A stretch of DNA of 64,000 nucleotides. Origin: Methanocella_A sp049676595. GTDB lineage: Archaea; Halobacteriota; Methanocellia; Methanocellales; Methanocellaceae. Position numbers and translations under genes: made by a program. This document shows, in pieces, positions 8,618 to 16,308 of this stretch (positions within the stretch are counted from its first letter, which is position 1; each line of letters opens with the position of its first letter). The stretch covers positions 124,001 through 188,000 of the forward strand of contig NZ_CP187259.1 in assembly GCF_049676595.1 (NCBI RefSeq). The letters are read 5' to 3'. The notes beneath the pieces are model-generated. The model had not been told where the DNA came from. It saw only the letters and a program-made list of their open reading frames with translations, and made no database searches.

Positions 8618-9384
8618 AGCGGGTGGCGGTGACGCGGCCGAGAAAGTTCCTGCCGGATACAGTCAGGGTCCTGAAAGAGAAAGGCCTGGAGGCCGTGCCT
8701 GTGCCCATGATGGAGATGATCCCCCGCAACGATGGCGCCCTCGAAGCCTTTTTCAAACGGTTAGAGGCAGGCGAGGTGGACACGGTCATCATCACCAGCC
8801 AGAACGGGGTACAGTTCATCTACGACCAGGCACCGGACCCGGCAACGCTGACGAAGCAGCTTAACGCCATTGAAGTCATCGGGATAGGACCCAAGACCAA
8901 CAGCGTCCTGAACCAGCGCGGCATCACCCACCTCCAGATGCCCGGAACATTTTCCAGCGAGGGCATCGTAGAAGAATTCTGCGCCAAACTCAAGGGCAAA
9001 AGAGTCGAGGTCCTCCGCAGCGACCACGGCAACCCGGTATTGATCTCCGGGCTAGAGGCCGGAGGAGCGAAGGTCAGGGAGATCATCGTCTACGATATCG
9101 TGCCCCTGAGCGGCGAGGAACAGGCAGCTTTCGTCAGGGAGGCCCTGACAGGCAACATCGACGCCTACACGTTCACCAGCACCATGACGGCGAGAAGCCT
9201 GCTCATGATGGGCGAATCCATGGGAGTGCTCGACCGGCTGAAGAGCGAGATCAATTCCAGGAAAGTAGCAGTGATCGGGCACCCGACTGCGGATTTTTTA
9301 AAGAAGAGCGGGATCCGGGTCGACGTCGTGCCGGAGCGGTTTACCTTTGAGGACATGGTCGAGGCGCTACTGAAAGTGCTTTAG
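8614..9384 (+). CDS. hemD: Uroporphyrinogen-III synthase
   Basis: 256 residues. Closes hydroxymethylbilane into uroporphyrinogen III with inversion of ring D. The family is weakly conserved; visible hallmarks are the opening VAVTRPRKFLPDTVRVLKEKG, the domain-linking TVIITSQNGVQF near 53-64, IGIGPKTNSVLNQRG near 88-102 and the second-domain block AYTFTSTMTARSLL near 184-197. Position at the end of the hemABLC-cobA run, with a 4-bp ATGA overlap to cobA, strongly supports the call. Last gene of the operon. Confidence 0.93.
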   Translation: MKRVAVTRPRKFLPDTVRVLKEKGLEAVPVPMMEMIPRNDGALEAFFKRLEAGEVDTVIITSQNGVQFIYDQAPDPATLTKQLNAIEVIGIGPKTNSVLNQRGITHLQMPGTFSSEGIVEEFCAKLKGKRVEVLRSDHGNPVLISGLEAGGAKVREIIVYDIVPLSGEEQAAFVREALTGNIDAYTFTSTMTARSLLMMGESMGVLDRLKSEINSRKVAVIGHPTADFLKKSGIRVDVVPERFTFEDMVEALLKVL

Positions 9385-9393
9385 GTATAGCGG

Positions 9394-9478
9394 GACAACA
9401 ATACGATCGCTGCGCCGTGACCGACTGGAAGCAGTCTCTTGTATATGGCGTCACAGCGCAGCGTTCGTGTAATTGTCT
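9394..9478. terminator. Inverted repeat at the convergent end of hemD
   Basis: Arms CGATCGCTGCGCCGTGAC (9404-9421) and GTCACAGCGCAGCGTTCG (9450-9467) pair with two mismatches across about 28 bp. The outer flanks also partly pair. It lies between hemD (+) and a converging gene that stops at 9522, so it may end transcripts from both sides. The right arm is the CAGCGCAGCGTTCGTG word seen again near 17580, 33382 and 33870. Confidence 0.55.
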
Positions 9479-9521
9479 TCGATAGCCCGAACAACCGGAA
9501 ATGCACGCTAGTATACTCGTT

Positions 9522-10106
9522 TCAAGCCACCGGTGGCCCTCTGCGTTCCGGGTTCTGCCGGCATATCAGGTCGTAGACCTGCCGGGCATCTTCGATATCC
9601 TCGAACGCCAGGTCGAACAGCCTCTTTCCTCCCCGGACGTGCTCCATGCCTACGTATGTCATGACGCCCTCCCCGAAGTAGATCGTGCCCCTCTCGCCGG
9701 AGGACATGCGCAGCCTGACGGGGTTACTTACATCTACTGCCACCAGCGCCGGGACCCTGTGCAGGAATAATGCCAGCGCCCGCCGGTTCGTCAGAGCGTA
9801 GTAAGCTTTCTTCCGGGCCAGGAAGCCTCCGCCGACCTGGTTAAAGGTGGCGTAGGCGCACACGATACAGAAGATCAGGCCCAGGACCGCCCCGATCACC
9901 CGGTACAGGGTATTGTAGACCAGCAGTCCGGCGAGTACGGCGAACATCAGGGAGAATAGCGCTGCCACGCCGGTGATCAGCGTGGACTTCGGGTTCAGGG
10001 GCATCATCGAGTCCTGCCGGGGCCTCCCGGTCCAGACGAGACGCTCTCCTCGCTCGAGCACGTCCTCGAAGACCTCAGAATAGTTAACAGGATTGTCCGT
10101 AGCCAT
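9522..10106 (-). CDS. Membrane-anchored PH-like domain protein
   Basis: 194 residues from the ATG at 10106, preceded by GAGGGAG; a longer frame to 10154 lacks an RBS. The N-terminus is soluble with ERLVWTGRPRQDSM near 25-38, which is like the GExilw-GrP entry of bacterial/archaeal PH-domain membrane proteins. A two-helix transmembrane hairpin (about 45-90) follows, then AYYALTNRRALAL, typical of the first PH strands. Function unknown. It converges with hemD and is divergent from the zinc-ribbon protein gene at 10224. Family assignment is moderate. Confidence 0.65.
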   Translation of the reverse strand: MATDNPVNYSEVFEDVLERGERLVWTGRPRQDSMMPLNPKSTLITGVAALFSLMFAVLAGLLVYNTLYRVIGAVLGLIFCIVCAYATFNQVGGGFLARKKAYYALTNRRALALFLHRVPALVAVDVSNPVRLRMSSGERGTIYFGEGVMTYVGMEHVRGGKRLFDLAFEDIEDARQVYDLICRQNPERRGPPVA

Positions 10107-10223
10107 TTCTACTCCCTCGCAATCTGTACCTGATACTGGCTGCGATATTATCAAGGTATGGGTGCTGCATAACTATGTAAAAACGGATGTAGCCTGAGAA
10201 ATTTAGCAGAGGCATCAGTAACC

Positions 10224-10574
10224 ATGGTCACGTGTCTGAACTGCGGAGCCGATATCCCGATAGATGCCAGGTTTTGCCCGAAGTGCGGCAACCCGGTAAA
10301 CGAGCCTTTTGACAAGACCTGCCGGGAAATGAGGCGGGAGCTCGGAAAGTCAAGGCATGGCTATCGCCAGAGCACCGGGTGGTCTCCACATCTGGGTCTG
10401 CTCAACGCGATCATGTTAGGCCTGCTGGTCATCTATGCGGGCGCCATCATGTACCTGGCCTCGTCCGGCATGACCGGCCTGGTCGGGCGGAACAACGCCT
10501 GGGCTTACCTGCTCGCCGGCCTGGGAGCTTACCTGTTCGCCCGCATTGTCATCAGGTACCTGGAGATCAAATGA
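10224..10574 (+). CDS. Zinc-ribbon membrane protein
   Basis: 116 residues. The N-terminal zinc ribbon is CLNCGADIPIDARFCPKCG (C4, C7, C19, C22), a short basic linker follows, and two transmembrane helices occupy about residues 52-80 and 88-112. Such proteins are common in archaea and have no defined role. It is divergent from the PH-like gene with a 117-bp shared gap, so the two could be co-regulated. A strong hairpin follows its stop. Confidence 0.75.
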   Translation: MVTCLNCGADIPIDARFCPKCGNPVNEPFDKTCREMRRELGKSRHGYRQSTGWSPHLGLLNAIMLGLLVIYAGAIMYLASSGMTGLVGRNNAWAYLLAGLGAYLFARIVIRYLEIK

Positions 10575-10606
10575 TGAACTGAGGTCGGCGCCAAGCCGCC
10601 TTGTTC

Positions 10607-10694
10607 TTAGATCGCAAAGACGCAAGGGCGCAAAGGCGCTAAGTTTTTTCTATTATTCTTTGCGTCTTTGCGCCCTTGCGTCTTTGCGATCTAA
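10607..10694. repeat. GCAAAGACG-word inverted repeat, copy 1 (convergent gap)
   Basis: Two 37-bp arms, 10607-10643 and 10658-10694, match at 35 of 37 positions as reverse complements with a 14-bp T-rich loop. Inside each arm a GCAAAGAC-like unit repeats every 8-9 bp. It sits between converging genes and could act as a bidirectional terminator. A second copy is at 47191-47272. Confidence 0.85.
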
Positions 10695-10722
10695 AACCGA
10701 GGCCCCCCGGGGCCGAGATTTG

Positions 10723-11298
10723 TTATTTCTTTGCCAGGTCTACGTGGTACTTCACGAAGCAGCTGTGCTCTATCATGGCGGTCGTGTTGAAACAGTCGGC
10801 CAGGTCTGCGCCTATCGCGAAAGAGCCGTGGCCCCGGTTGAGGGCGCCCTTGTATTTCCCCGTGGCGAAGAGCTTGTAGACGTTGTCGTACAGTACCTGG
10901 GTGCCGGTTTCACCATCTATGATGGGTATCGTACCCAGAAAAGGCAGGCCTTCTGTATCCAGTGGCTTGACCTCGTCCTTCTGTAGTATTGATTCCACGA
11001 TGCCGAACCTCGGGTGAGCGTGGATGATCGCCTTCGCGTTTGTGCTCAGGTAGATGGCCCGGTGGCTGGGCGTCTCGGTGGATGCGTACGACTCGTTTGA
11101 GTCGTCTTCGTCGTCCTCCGAGGGGTGCAAACCCACCTCGACGAGGTCTTCGGGCCCGGTGATGTTCCCGAGCATGACGCCGGTTCGCTTGATCAGCAAT
11201 CCGTTTTTCGTCCTCACGCTGATGTTGCCGAACCGGGAGCTGACCAGCCCCGCGTCGTCCAGCTTTTTACCCCAGTAGGCTATTTCACGCCACATCAC
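10723..11298 (-). CDS. Class II aldolase/adducin family protein
   Basis: 191 residues. Zinc-dependent class II aldolases cleave sugar phosphates such as L-fuculose-1-phosphate; archaeal members can make lactaldehyde. Visible motifs: GLVSSRFGNISVR near 17-29 (phosphate loop), ETPSHRAIY near 75-83, the zinc pair HAHP near 94-97, and a third zinc-type histidine in NRGHGSFAIG near 154-163. The insert rich in Asp and Glu (SEDDEDDSNES) is unusual. Start ATG at 11298, but a second ATG immediately follows. Substrate cannot be assigned. Confidence 0.8.
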   Translation of the reverse strand: MMWREIAYWGKKLDDAGLVSSRFGNISVRTKNGLLIKRTGVMLGNITGPEDLVEVGLHPSEDDEDDSNESYASTETPSHRAIYLSTNAKAIIHAHPRFGIVESILQKDEVKPLDTEGLPFLGTIPIIDGETGTQVLYDNVYKLFATGKYKGALNRGHGSFAIGADLADCFNTTAMIEHSCFVKYHVDLAKK

Positions 11299-11398
11299 CT
11301 ATGCATTAGCGACTACATTTTATAGCTCTTCCGCTACCTGATATAATGAGATACTCGCGGTGGGCTTGTTCCACAGGAAATAAAGGGGTTCTAAGGGT

Positions 11399-12004
11399 AT
11401 GGAAGTTTCGCATCTGAAAGCGTGGAAGAAGGAGTATTCCAGCGCAACATGGAGGGGCCCTTACGATATCGGCCCGATCAAGGCTGCTGTGGAGCCCGGG
11501 GCACTGGTGCTGGACGTGGGCTGCGGCAGCGGCAAGATCATGGCTCCCCTCTTGCGGGCCGGCTATAACGTGGTCGGCATGGACGTGGCGAGGGAGGGCC
11601 TCCTGATGATCCGGGAAGGTGACCGGGTGGAAGGCGATGCCAGGTACCTTCCGTTCAAGGATAATCTGTTCGACGCAGTGGTGTGCTACGACGTCCTGCA
11701 GCACCTGCTGGCTCCCGAGCGGCAGATGGCCGTGGCAGAGATAAGAAGGGTGCTGGCGCCGGACGGAAGGGTCTTCATAGAGGGCTTCGGCCGGGAGGAC
11801 ATGAGGTACGGCGGGAACGAGATCGAACCCCATACTTTCAGGCGGGAGAGCGGGATTATCTATCACTATTTTTCGGAAGCGGAGCTTCTTGAGCTGCTGG
11901 ATGGGCTGGAGCCCCGGGTGGAAAGCCGGCTGACGCGCAGGGTTTTCCGGGGCGAGGAGCACGTGAGGCACAGGCTGTTTGCGACGGGAAAGAGGCAAAA
12001 ATGA
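11399..12004 (+). CDS. Class I SAM-dependent methyltransferase
   Basis: 201 residues. The Rossmann-type SAM fold is clear: motif I VLDVGCGSG near 35-43, the acidic end of strand 2 at GMDVA, motif II/III EGDARYLPFKDNLFDAVVCYDVLQHL near 78-105 (read as separate segments), and a GRVFIEGFG strand. The N-terminus carries an aromatic YSSATWRGPYD cap. It resembles small-molecule methyltransferases of the UbiE type, and the substrate is unknown. Monocistronic; ATG 11399 follows TATA-like ATATAATGAG about 60 bp upstream. Confidence 0.82.
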   Translation: MEVSHLKAWKKEYSSATWRGPYDIGPIKAAVEPGALVLDVGCGSGKIMAPLLRAGYNVVGMDVAREGLLMIREGDRVEGDARYLPFKDNLFDAVVCYDVLQHLLAPERQMAVAEIRRVLAPDGRVFIEGFGREDMRYGGNEIEPHTFRRESGIIYHYFSEAELLELLDGLEPRVESRLTRRVFRGEEHVRHRLFATGKRQK

Positions 12005-12140
12005 ATTGTAGTGCAACCATTAGTTTACATATGGTTTCAATTTTATAATAAGCTTGAGCACCCCAGATGATACCTGGCCAAACGAAATATTTTAAATAGG
12101 TTCGTGCCAGATTGATAGTAATTTTCAGGTGGACCATTCC

Positions 12141-12773
12141 ATGGACGTATTAAGCCGCCTTTACGACCTTACGGGCACGTCGGATCCTGCTCAGCTTGCC
12201 ATTACTACTCTGATAGCGCTGGTACTCGCAGGAGGCCTTGCATCGCTGTTACTTGAGGCCGTAAGAATACTAAAGGAGTACTCCGGGCGGGAAACGCCAG
12301 CAGCAGCGCCAGCACCTGCCGGTAAACCAGTACCGCAGCCCAGGGCCGCCCCGAAGGAGAAGCCGGCTGAAAAAGCGCCTGTAATAGCACCTGAAAAGCC
12401 TGCCGCGCCTGCGATCGAAGTGGTCAAGGGCACCATGAAGGAGAGCATCGAGGCGCTGGAGAAGAAGTACAGGCTGAACGCAGTTACCCTTTCTACTGTC
12501 GACGGCCTGGTGATCGCCTCCACCATCAACGATCCTGACGAAGAGGCAGCCGTCTGGTCCGGCAAGTTCAACGAGCTGAACAAGGAAAAGCCCGGGAACT
12601 ACTACGCGATAACAGACAAGGGCATCCACCTGTATTCGGCGGAGAGCGCCGGCAACAAGGTCATCGGCGTAGCCCGGAGAACGGTTGCGCTGGAGCAGGG
12701 CGAGGTTACGGGCCTGCAGGACGACACCCGGAAGATCGTGGACAAGTTCGCGCCCGCCGTAAAGAAACCTTAA
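12141..12773 (+). CDS. Membrane-anchored roadblock/LC7-like protein
   Basis: 210 residues from ATG 12141, which sits 9 bp after AGGTGG; a GTG four codons upstream is less likely. One N-terminal transmembrane helix (about 18-42), then a 50-residue Ala/Pro/Lys linker, then a C-terminal domain starting near residue 95 whose AVTLSTVDGLVIAST resembles the Lv-DGl-ia strand of roadblock/LC7 folds. Such domains usually dimerise with small GTPases or signalling ATPases. A second, soluble roadblock protein is encoded at 19165-19563. Promoter-like TATTTTAAATAGG lies about 50 bp upstream. Confidence 0.65.
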   Translation: MDVLSRLYDLTGTSDPAQLAITTLIALVLAGGLASLLLEAVRILKEYSGRETPAAAPAPAGKPVPQPRAAPKEKPAEKAPVIAPEKPAAPAIEVVKGTMKESIEALEKKYRLNAVTLSTVDGLVIASTINDPDEEAAVWSGKFNELNKEKPGNYYAITDKGIHLYSAESAGNKVIGVARRTVALEQGEVTGLQDDTRKIVDKFAPAVKKP

Positions 12774-12837
12774 TTTTTCTAACGCCCCTGCACAAAGATA
12801 TTATGTCTGCCGTCTGGAATGTATACGTGGAGTTAAC

Positions 12838-13575
12838 ATGGCTGGCATAGAGGCAGTTACTTTTGACCTTTGGTTTACTCTCATAGCCCACGATCACCTT
12901 TACGACGATCGCTTACGCGCTGTCCGCACGGCAGGCATCAGGTCTGCGCTGGAGGCAGAGGGTATATCCATAACAGATGATGCGATCACCGGGGCTTACG
13001 CCAGCTCGGAAAGCTACCTGCAGCAAAGATGGTCCCAAAACCTGGACGTCGACACGCCGGAGCAGGCTGAAATTCTGTTGAAGTGCATGGGCATCGAGCC
13101 TTCGCCGAAGCTGATCTCAGCGGCTGAGAAGCCTTATGCAGAAGCGGTCCTCCAGGTCGAGCCGTTCCTCGTCGACGGCGCGGGAGAAGTGCTGGATTCG
13201 CTAAAAAAATCCGGGGTAAAGCTCGGGCTGATCTCGAACACCGGCCGCACCCCGGGCAAGTCCATGCGAAAGATCATGGACCGCCTCGGCATCCTGCGCT
13301 ACTTCGAGGTGACCACGTTCTCTAACGAGACGGGCTACCTCAAGCCTGACGGACGTATTTTTTCGTCCACTCTTGACGAGCTGCGGGCAGCCCCGGCCAG
13401 GACGGTCCACATCGGCGATCACCCGCTGCTGGACGTGCAGGGCTCGAAAGAGTTCGGCATGAAGTGCATCCACTTCACCCGCTACACCCCTGCTATCAAT
13501 GTCCCGCATGTGCCGGACCGCTCGGTCGAAGCGCTGAGCCAGATTCCCGAAGCGATCTCATATCTCGACCGGTGA
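12838..13575 (+). CDS. HAD-superfamily hydrolase (first of a tandem pair)
   Basis: 245 residues. HAD motif I is FDLWFTL near 9-15, with Trp where phosphatases of the DxD type carry the second Asp. Motif II is LISNTGRTPG near 130-139, the motif III lysine is in YLKPDGRIF, and motif IV is HIGDHPLLD near 190-198. A helical cap lies between motifs I and II. This is the arrangement of FDxxGTL-type dehalogenase/phosphatase-like HADs; substrate unknown. Twenty-one bp separate it from a paralogue at 13597, so the two look like a tandem duplication in one transcript. Confidence 0.82.
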   Translation: MAGIEAVTFDLWFTLIAHDHLYDDRLRAVRTAGIRSALEAEGISITDDAITGAYASSESYLQQRWSQNLDVDTPEQAEILLKCMGIEPSPKLISAAEKPYAEAVLQVEPFLVDGAGEVLDSLKKSGVKLGLISNTGRTPGKSMRKIMDRLGILRYFEVTTFSNETGYLKPDGRIFSSTLDELRAAPARTVHIGDHPLLDVQGSKEFGMKCIHFTRYTPAINVPHVPDRSVEALSQIPEAISYLDR

Positions 13576-13596
13576 ATATTGAAGGAGCAGGCCCTA

Positions 13597-14376
13597 ATGA
13601 CGATCGACACGGTAACCTTCGACGTTTGGAATACCCTGGTTGTCCACGAATTCTACGACGACCGGCTGAAAATGCACCGCATGAAGAGCATCCGGGATGC
13701 GCTGCGCGACCACGGCCACCCCTGCACCTGCGAAGAGATCAGGATCGCCTACGACTACACCGAGGAGTGCCTCACCACAGTCTGGAAGAGCGAAAGGGAC
13801 ATCAGCAACGACGGCCACCTCGCACTGTTCCTGGAAGGCATGGGCCTGGAGCCTGACGACAGCACGATGGAGATCATCAGAGACCCCTATTCCTGCGCCT
13901 TGCTCGACTTCCGCCCGAAGCTGGTCGACGGCGCCGCAGACATCATCAACACGCTTAAAGAGCAGGGCTACAGGCTCGGACTCATCTCAAATACGGGCAG
14001 GACTCCGGGAAGGACGATGCGGGAAGTGCTGAGTGAGTACGGTCTGGCCGGCTGCTTTACAGCGATGACGTTCTCGGATGAAGTCGGGCATATCAAGCCC
14101 GGCCGGCAGATCTACGACAGAGCCCTGAAAAGCCTGGGGTCTGCTCCTGAAAATATCGTCCACGTAGGCGATAACCCGCTGCTCGACGTCTACGGGGCAA
14201 AGGCGTGCGGCTGGAAAGCCATTCTGTTTACGAAGTACATGGCCAACTTCGAGAAGTATGCGTCCAAATATTATAGCGCCAACGGTCGCTCCGCAGAGCC
14301 GGACTATAAGGTCGAGTCGCTCGGCCAGATAGTCGATGCGCTGGCCGCTCTGGACATCAGCAGGCCGGAAAACTAA
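13597..14376 (+). CDS. HAD-superfamily hydrolase (second of a tandem pair)
   Basis: 259 residues from ATG 13597, preceded by GAAGGAG; the frame extends to a TTG at 13579. Motif I FDVWNTLV, motif II LISNTGRTPGRTM, motif III HIKPGRQIY and motif IV HVGDNPLLDVYG align with the previous gene, as does the helical cap (DDRL at the same place). The motif I Trp is shared. It differs by an extra segment near 215-240 (ANFEKYASKYYSANG) before the C-terminus. It likely shares a transcript with the upstream paralogue and with the glycosylase gene 6 bp downstream. Confidence 0.82.
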   Translation: MTIDTVTFDVWNTLVVHEFYDDRLKMHRMKSIRDALRDHGHPCTCEEIRIAYDYTEECLTTVWKSERDISNDGHLALFLEGMGLEPDDSTMEIIRDPYSCALLDFRPKLVDGAADIINTLKEQGYRLGLISNTGRTPGRTMREVLSEYGLAGCFTAMTFSDEVGHIKPGRQIYDRALKSLGSAPENIVHVGDNPLLDVYGAKACGWKAILFTKYMANFEKYASKYYSANGRSAEPDYKVESLGQIVDALAALDISRPEN

Positions 14377-14382
14377 TATAAA

Positions 14383-15306
14383 ATGAGTGGTGACGTGCCT
14401 GTGATGGACTACGACCTGCGGTCTGTCGACCTGCGCTCGACCATGGACATTCAGATCACCGCCCTGGAGTGGACGCCGTTTAAGGACGGCTACCTCAAGT
14501 ACTACCCCGACGCGGACGAGGACGTCTACCTGGAGCAGGCGAAGGACGGCTCCCTGATAGTGAAGCCGGAGAAGTACCGGGAAAGGGTGGTGTCCGAGTT
14601 CGACTACCCGCTGGACCAGGTCTACCATGGGGAAAACAAGCTGCTGTTGCGGCTGAAAGAGTATTACAGGAACTGCTGGGTCTTAAAATTACAGGACCCC
14701 TATATCTCACTGATTATTACAATTCTCACTCAGAACAAGACTGCAGACAGCGCCAGGAAGACGTTCCACCGCCTGCAGCACCGCTACAAGGGCATCGACG
14801 TGTACAAGATGGCGTCAGCCGAGAAGAAGGAGCTGGAGGAGCTGATCCGGACCTCCGGGCCTTACAAGGCGGACTTTATCATCAGGTGTTCCCAGGAGAT
14901 CATCGACCGGTACGGAGGCAGTATCGAGTGGATGCGTAATGCCCCGACTGCCGAGGCCAGGGAAGCTTTGATGAGCCTTTACGGTGTCGGCCCCAAGACT
15001 GCGGATTGCGTGCTATTGTTCAGCCTTGGCCACAGTGTTGTGGCTGTTGATACGCACATCTGCCGGGTCTCCGAGCGTACCGGTCTCAGCCTCGCCACAG
15101 GTGACAGCGAGGCGGCTAAACGCAGGGTTAAGGAAGACCTCGAGCGCAAACACCGCATTCCGGGCATGGCCCACCTTTTGATCATCAACCTCGGCCGGGA
15201 CTTCTGCAAGGCCGTGCTGCCACTGCACCACGACTGCCCTGTGGATGACCTGTGCCCAAAAAGAGGCATCCGAAAAGAGAAAGGACTGGGCTTAATCGAG
15301 GAGTGA
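14383..15306 (+). CDS. Endonuclease III/8-oxoguanine-glycosylase-like HhH-GPD protein
   Basis: 307 residues. The hairpin-helix-hairpin LYGVGPKTADCVLLFSLG (about 205-222) holds the glycosylase/lyase lysine, and AVDTHICRVSERTGL supplies the catalytic Asp. The C-terminal iron-sulfur loop reads C-x6-H-x2-C-x5-C (FCKAVLPLHHDCPVDDLC), with a His where the second of four cysteines normally lies. The first 100 residues form an extra domain, like the N-terminal part of archaeal Ogg-type enzymes, so damaged-base excision repair is the likely role. Start could also be ATG 14404, which has a better-spaced GGTGA. Confidence 0.82.
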   Translation: MSGDVPVMDYDLRSVDLRSTMDIQITALEWTPFKDGYLKYYPDADEDVYLEQAKDGSLIVKPEKYRERVVSEFDYPLDQVYHGENKLLLRLKEYYRNCWVLKLQDPYISLIITILTQNKTADSARKTFHRLQHRYKGIDVYKMASAEKKELEELIRTSGPYKADFIIRCSQEIIDRYGGSIEWMRNAPTAEAREALMSLYGVGPKTADCVLLFSLGHSVVAVDTHICRVSERTGLSLATGDSEAAKRRVKEDLERKHRIPGMAHLLIINLGRDFCKAVLPLHHDCPVDDLCPKRGIRKEKGLGLIEE

Positions 15307-15311
15307 CCATT

Positions 15312-15986
15312 ATGGCCAAAAAGCGCACCTCTCTTATAATGGGCATCGACGAGGCCGGCCGCGGCCCTGTCATCGGCCCGCTGGTCGTATGCGGCCTGAT
15401 GGCCGAAGAGAAGGATTTGCCGACCATCGAGGCGATGGGCCTGAAGGACTCCAAGAAGCTCACTCCCAGGAAGAGAGAAGAGTTTGCCGCTATCCTCAAG
15501 GATAAGTACAAGTACGAGCTCTCCGTCCTCCCGCCCTATGAAATAGACGCCCGGTTCGAGTCGGAGGACAACCTCAACCAGCTGGAAGTCAACTGCTTTG
15601 CCGGCATCATCCGCTCCGCTAAGCCCACCATCGCCTATCTTGATGCCTGCGACGTGAACGCCGAGAGGTTCGGCCTCAATGTCAAGAAATGCCTCGACTT
15701 CGAGCTTGAAATTGTATCCGCCCATGAGGCCGACAGCAAGTACCCCATAGTGTCCGCCGCATCGATCATCGCCAAGGTCCACCGGGACTCCTTAATCAGG
15801 GAGATATCCGAGAAGATGGGCGAAGACGTAGGCAGCGGCTATCCCGCCGACCCGGTTACCAAGACTTTTCTCAAGAACTACTACATGAAACACAAGTGCC
15901 TGCCCGACTGCGCCAGGAAGACGTGGAAGACGTCTCACGCAGTGATTGCCGATTGCTTACAGGCCCGGCTGTTCCAGTTCGAGTAA
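15312..15986 (+). CDS. rnhB: Ribonuclease HII
   Basis: 224 residues from ATG 15312 (GAGGAG upstream). Removes RNA primers and single ribonucleotides from RNA/DNA hybrids. IMGIDEAGRGPVIGPLVV near 9-26 gives the catalytic D-E pair, LKDSKKLTPRKRE is the family block, YLDACDVN near 100-107 holds the third acid, and SKYPIVSAASIIAKVHRD holds the rest of the active site. Archaeal single-domain length. It overlaps nothing; the preceding glycosylase ends 5 bp upstream, so both are probably cotranscribed. Confidence 0.95.
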   Translation: MAKKRTSLIMGIDEAGRGPVIGPLVVCGLMAEEKDLPTIEAMGLKDSKKLTPRKREEFAAILKDKYKYELSVLPPYEIDARFESEDNLNQLEVNCFAGIIRSAKPTIAYLDACDVNAERFGLNVKKCLDFELEIVSAHEADSKYPIVSAASIIAKVHRDSLIREISEKMGEDVGSGYPADPVTKTFLKNYYMKHKCLPDCARKTWKTSHAVIADCLQARLFQFE

Positions 15987-15988
15987 AG

Positions 15989-16295
15989 ACCACGATGGCT
16001 CTTTTCAACCACGGCGGCACAACGACACGGCGACAATCCGACCCCACACAGGTTACTCCTTTTTTAGTCCACGGCGGCACGGAGACGGTGCATTAACCAA
16101 TAACTGTTTACTGGCCAGGTGTTTCAGCATATCATTATGATCGCATGACCGGTAAACTACTTTCAATAGTGATTCCTGGTTTTCCCATATAATAACAATT
16201 GAAGGATTGCCTCCATGCCATCAGCCCGTCGTATCGCTGTGGTTCAAAAGTTTGCCGTTGCAGAAAAAAGAAGTGTTGTGCCGTGGTGGTGAGTA
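15989..16295. repeat. Composite mirrored repeat, copy 2 (short form)
   Basis: Fills the 322-bp gap between convergent rnhB and the EF-Tu-like gene. It has forward words ACGGCGGCACAACGACAC at 16009 and ACGGCGGCACGGAGACG at 16070, 61 bp apart, the shared core with GTTTACTGGCC (16106) mirrored by GACCGGTAAAC (16147), and reverse-oriented words near 16207-16245 and 16276-16293. It has fewer units per side than copies 1 and 3. Confidence 0.8.
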
Positions 16296-16308
16296 CCGGC
16301 GGCACGTT

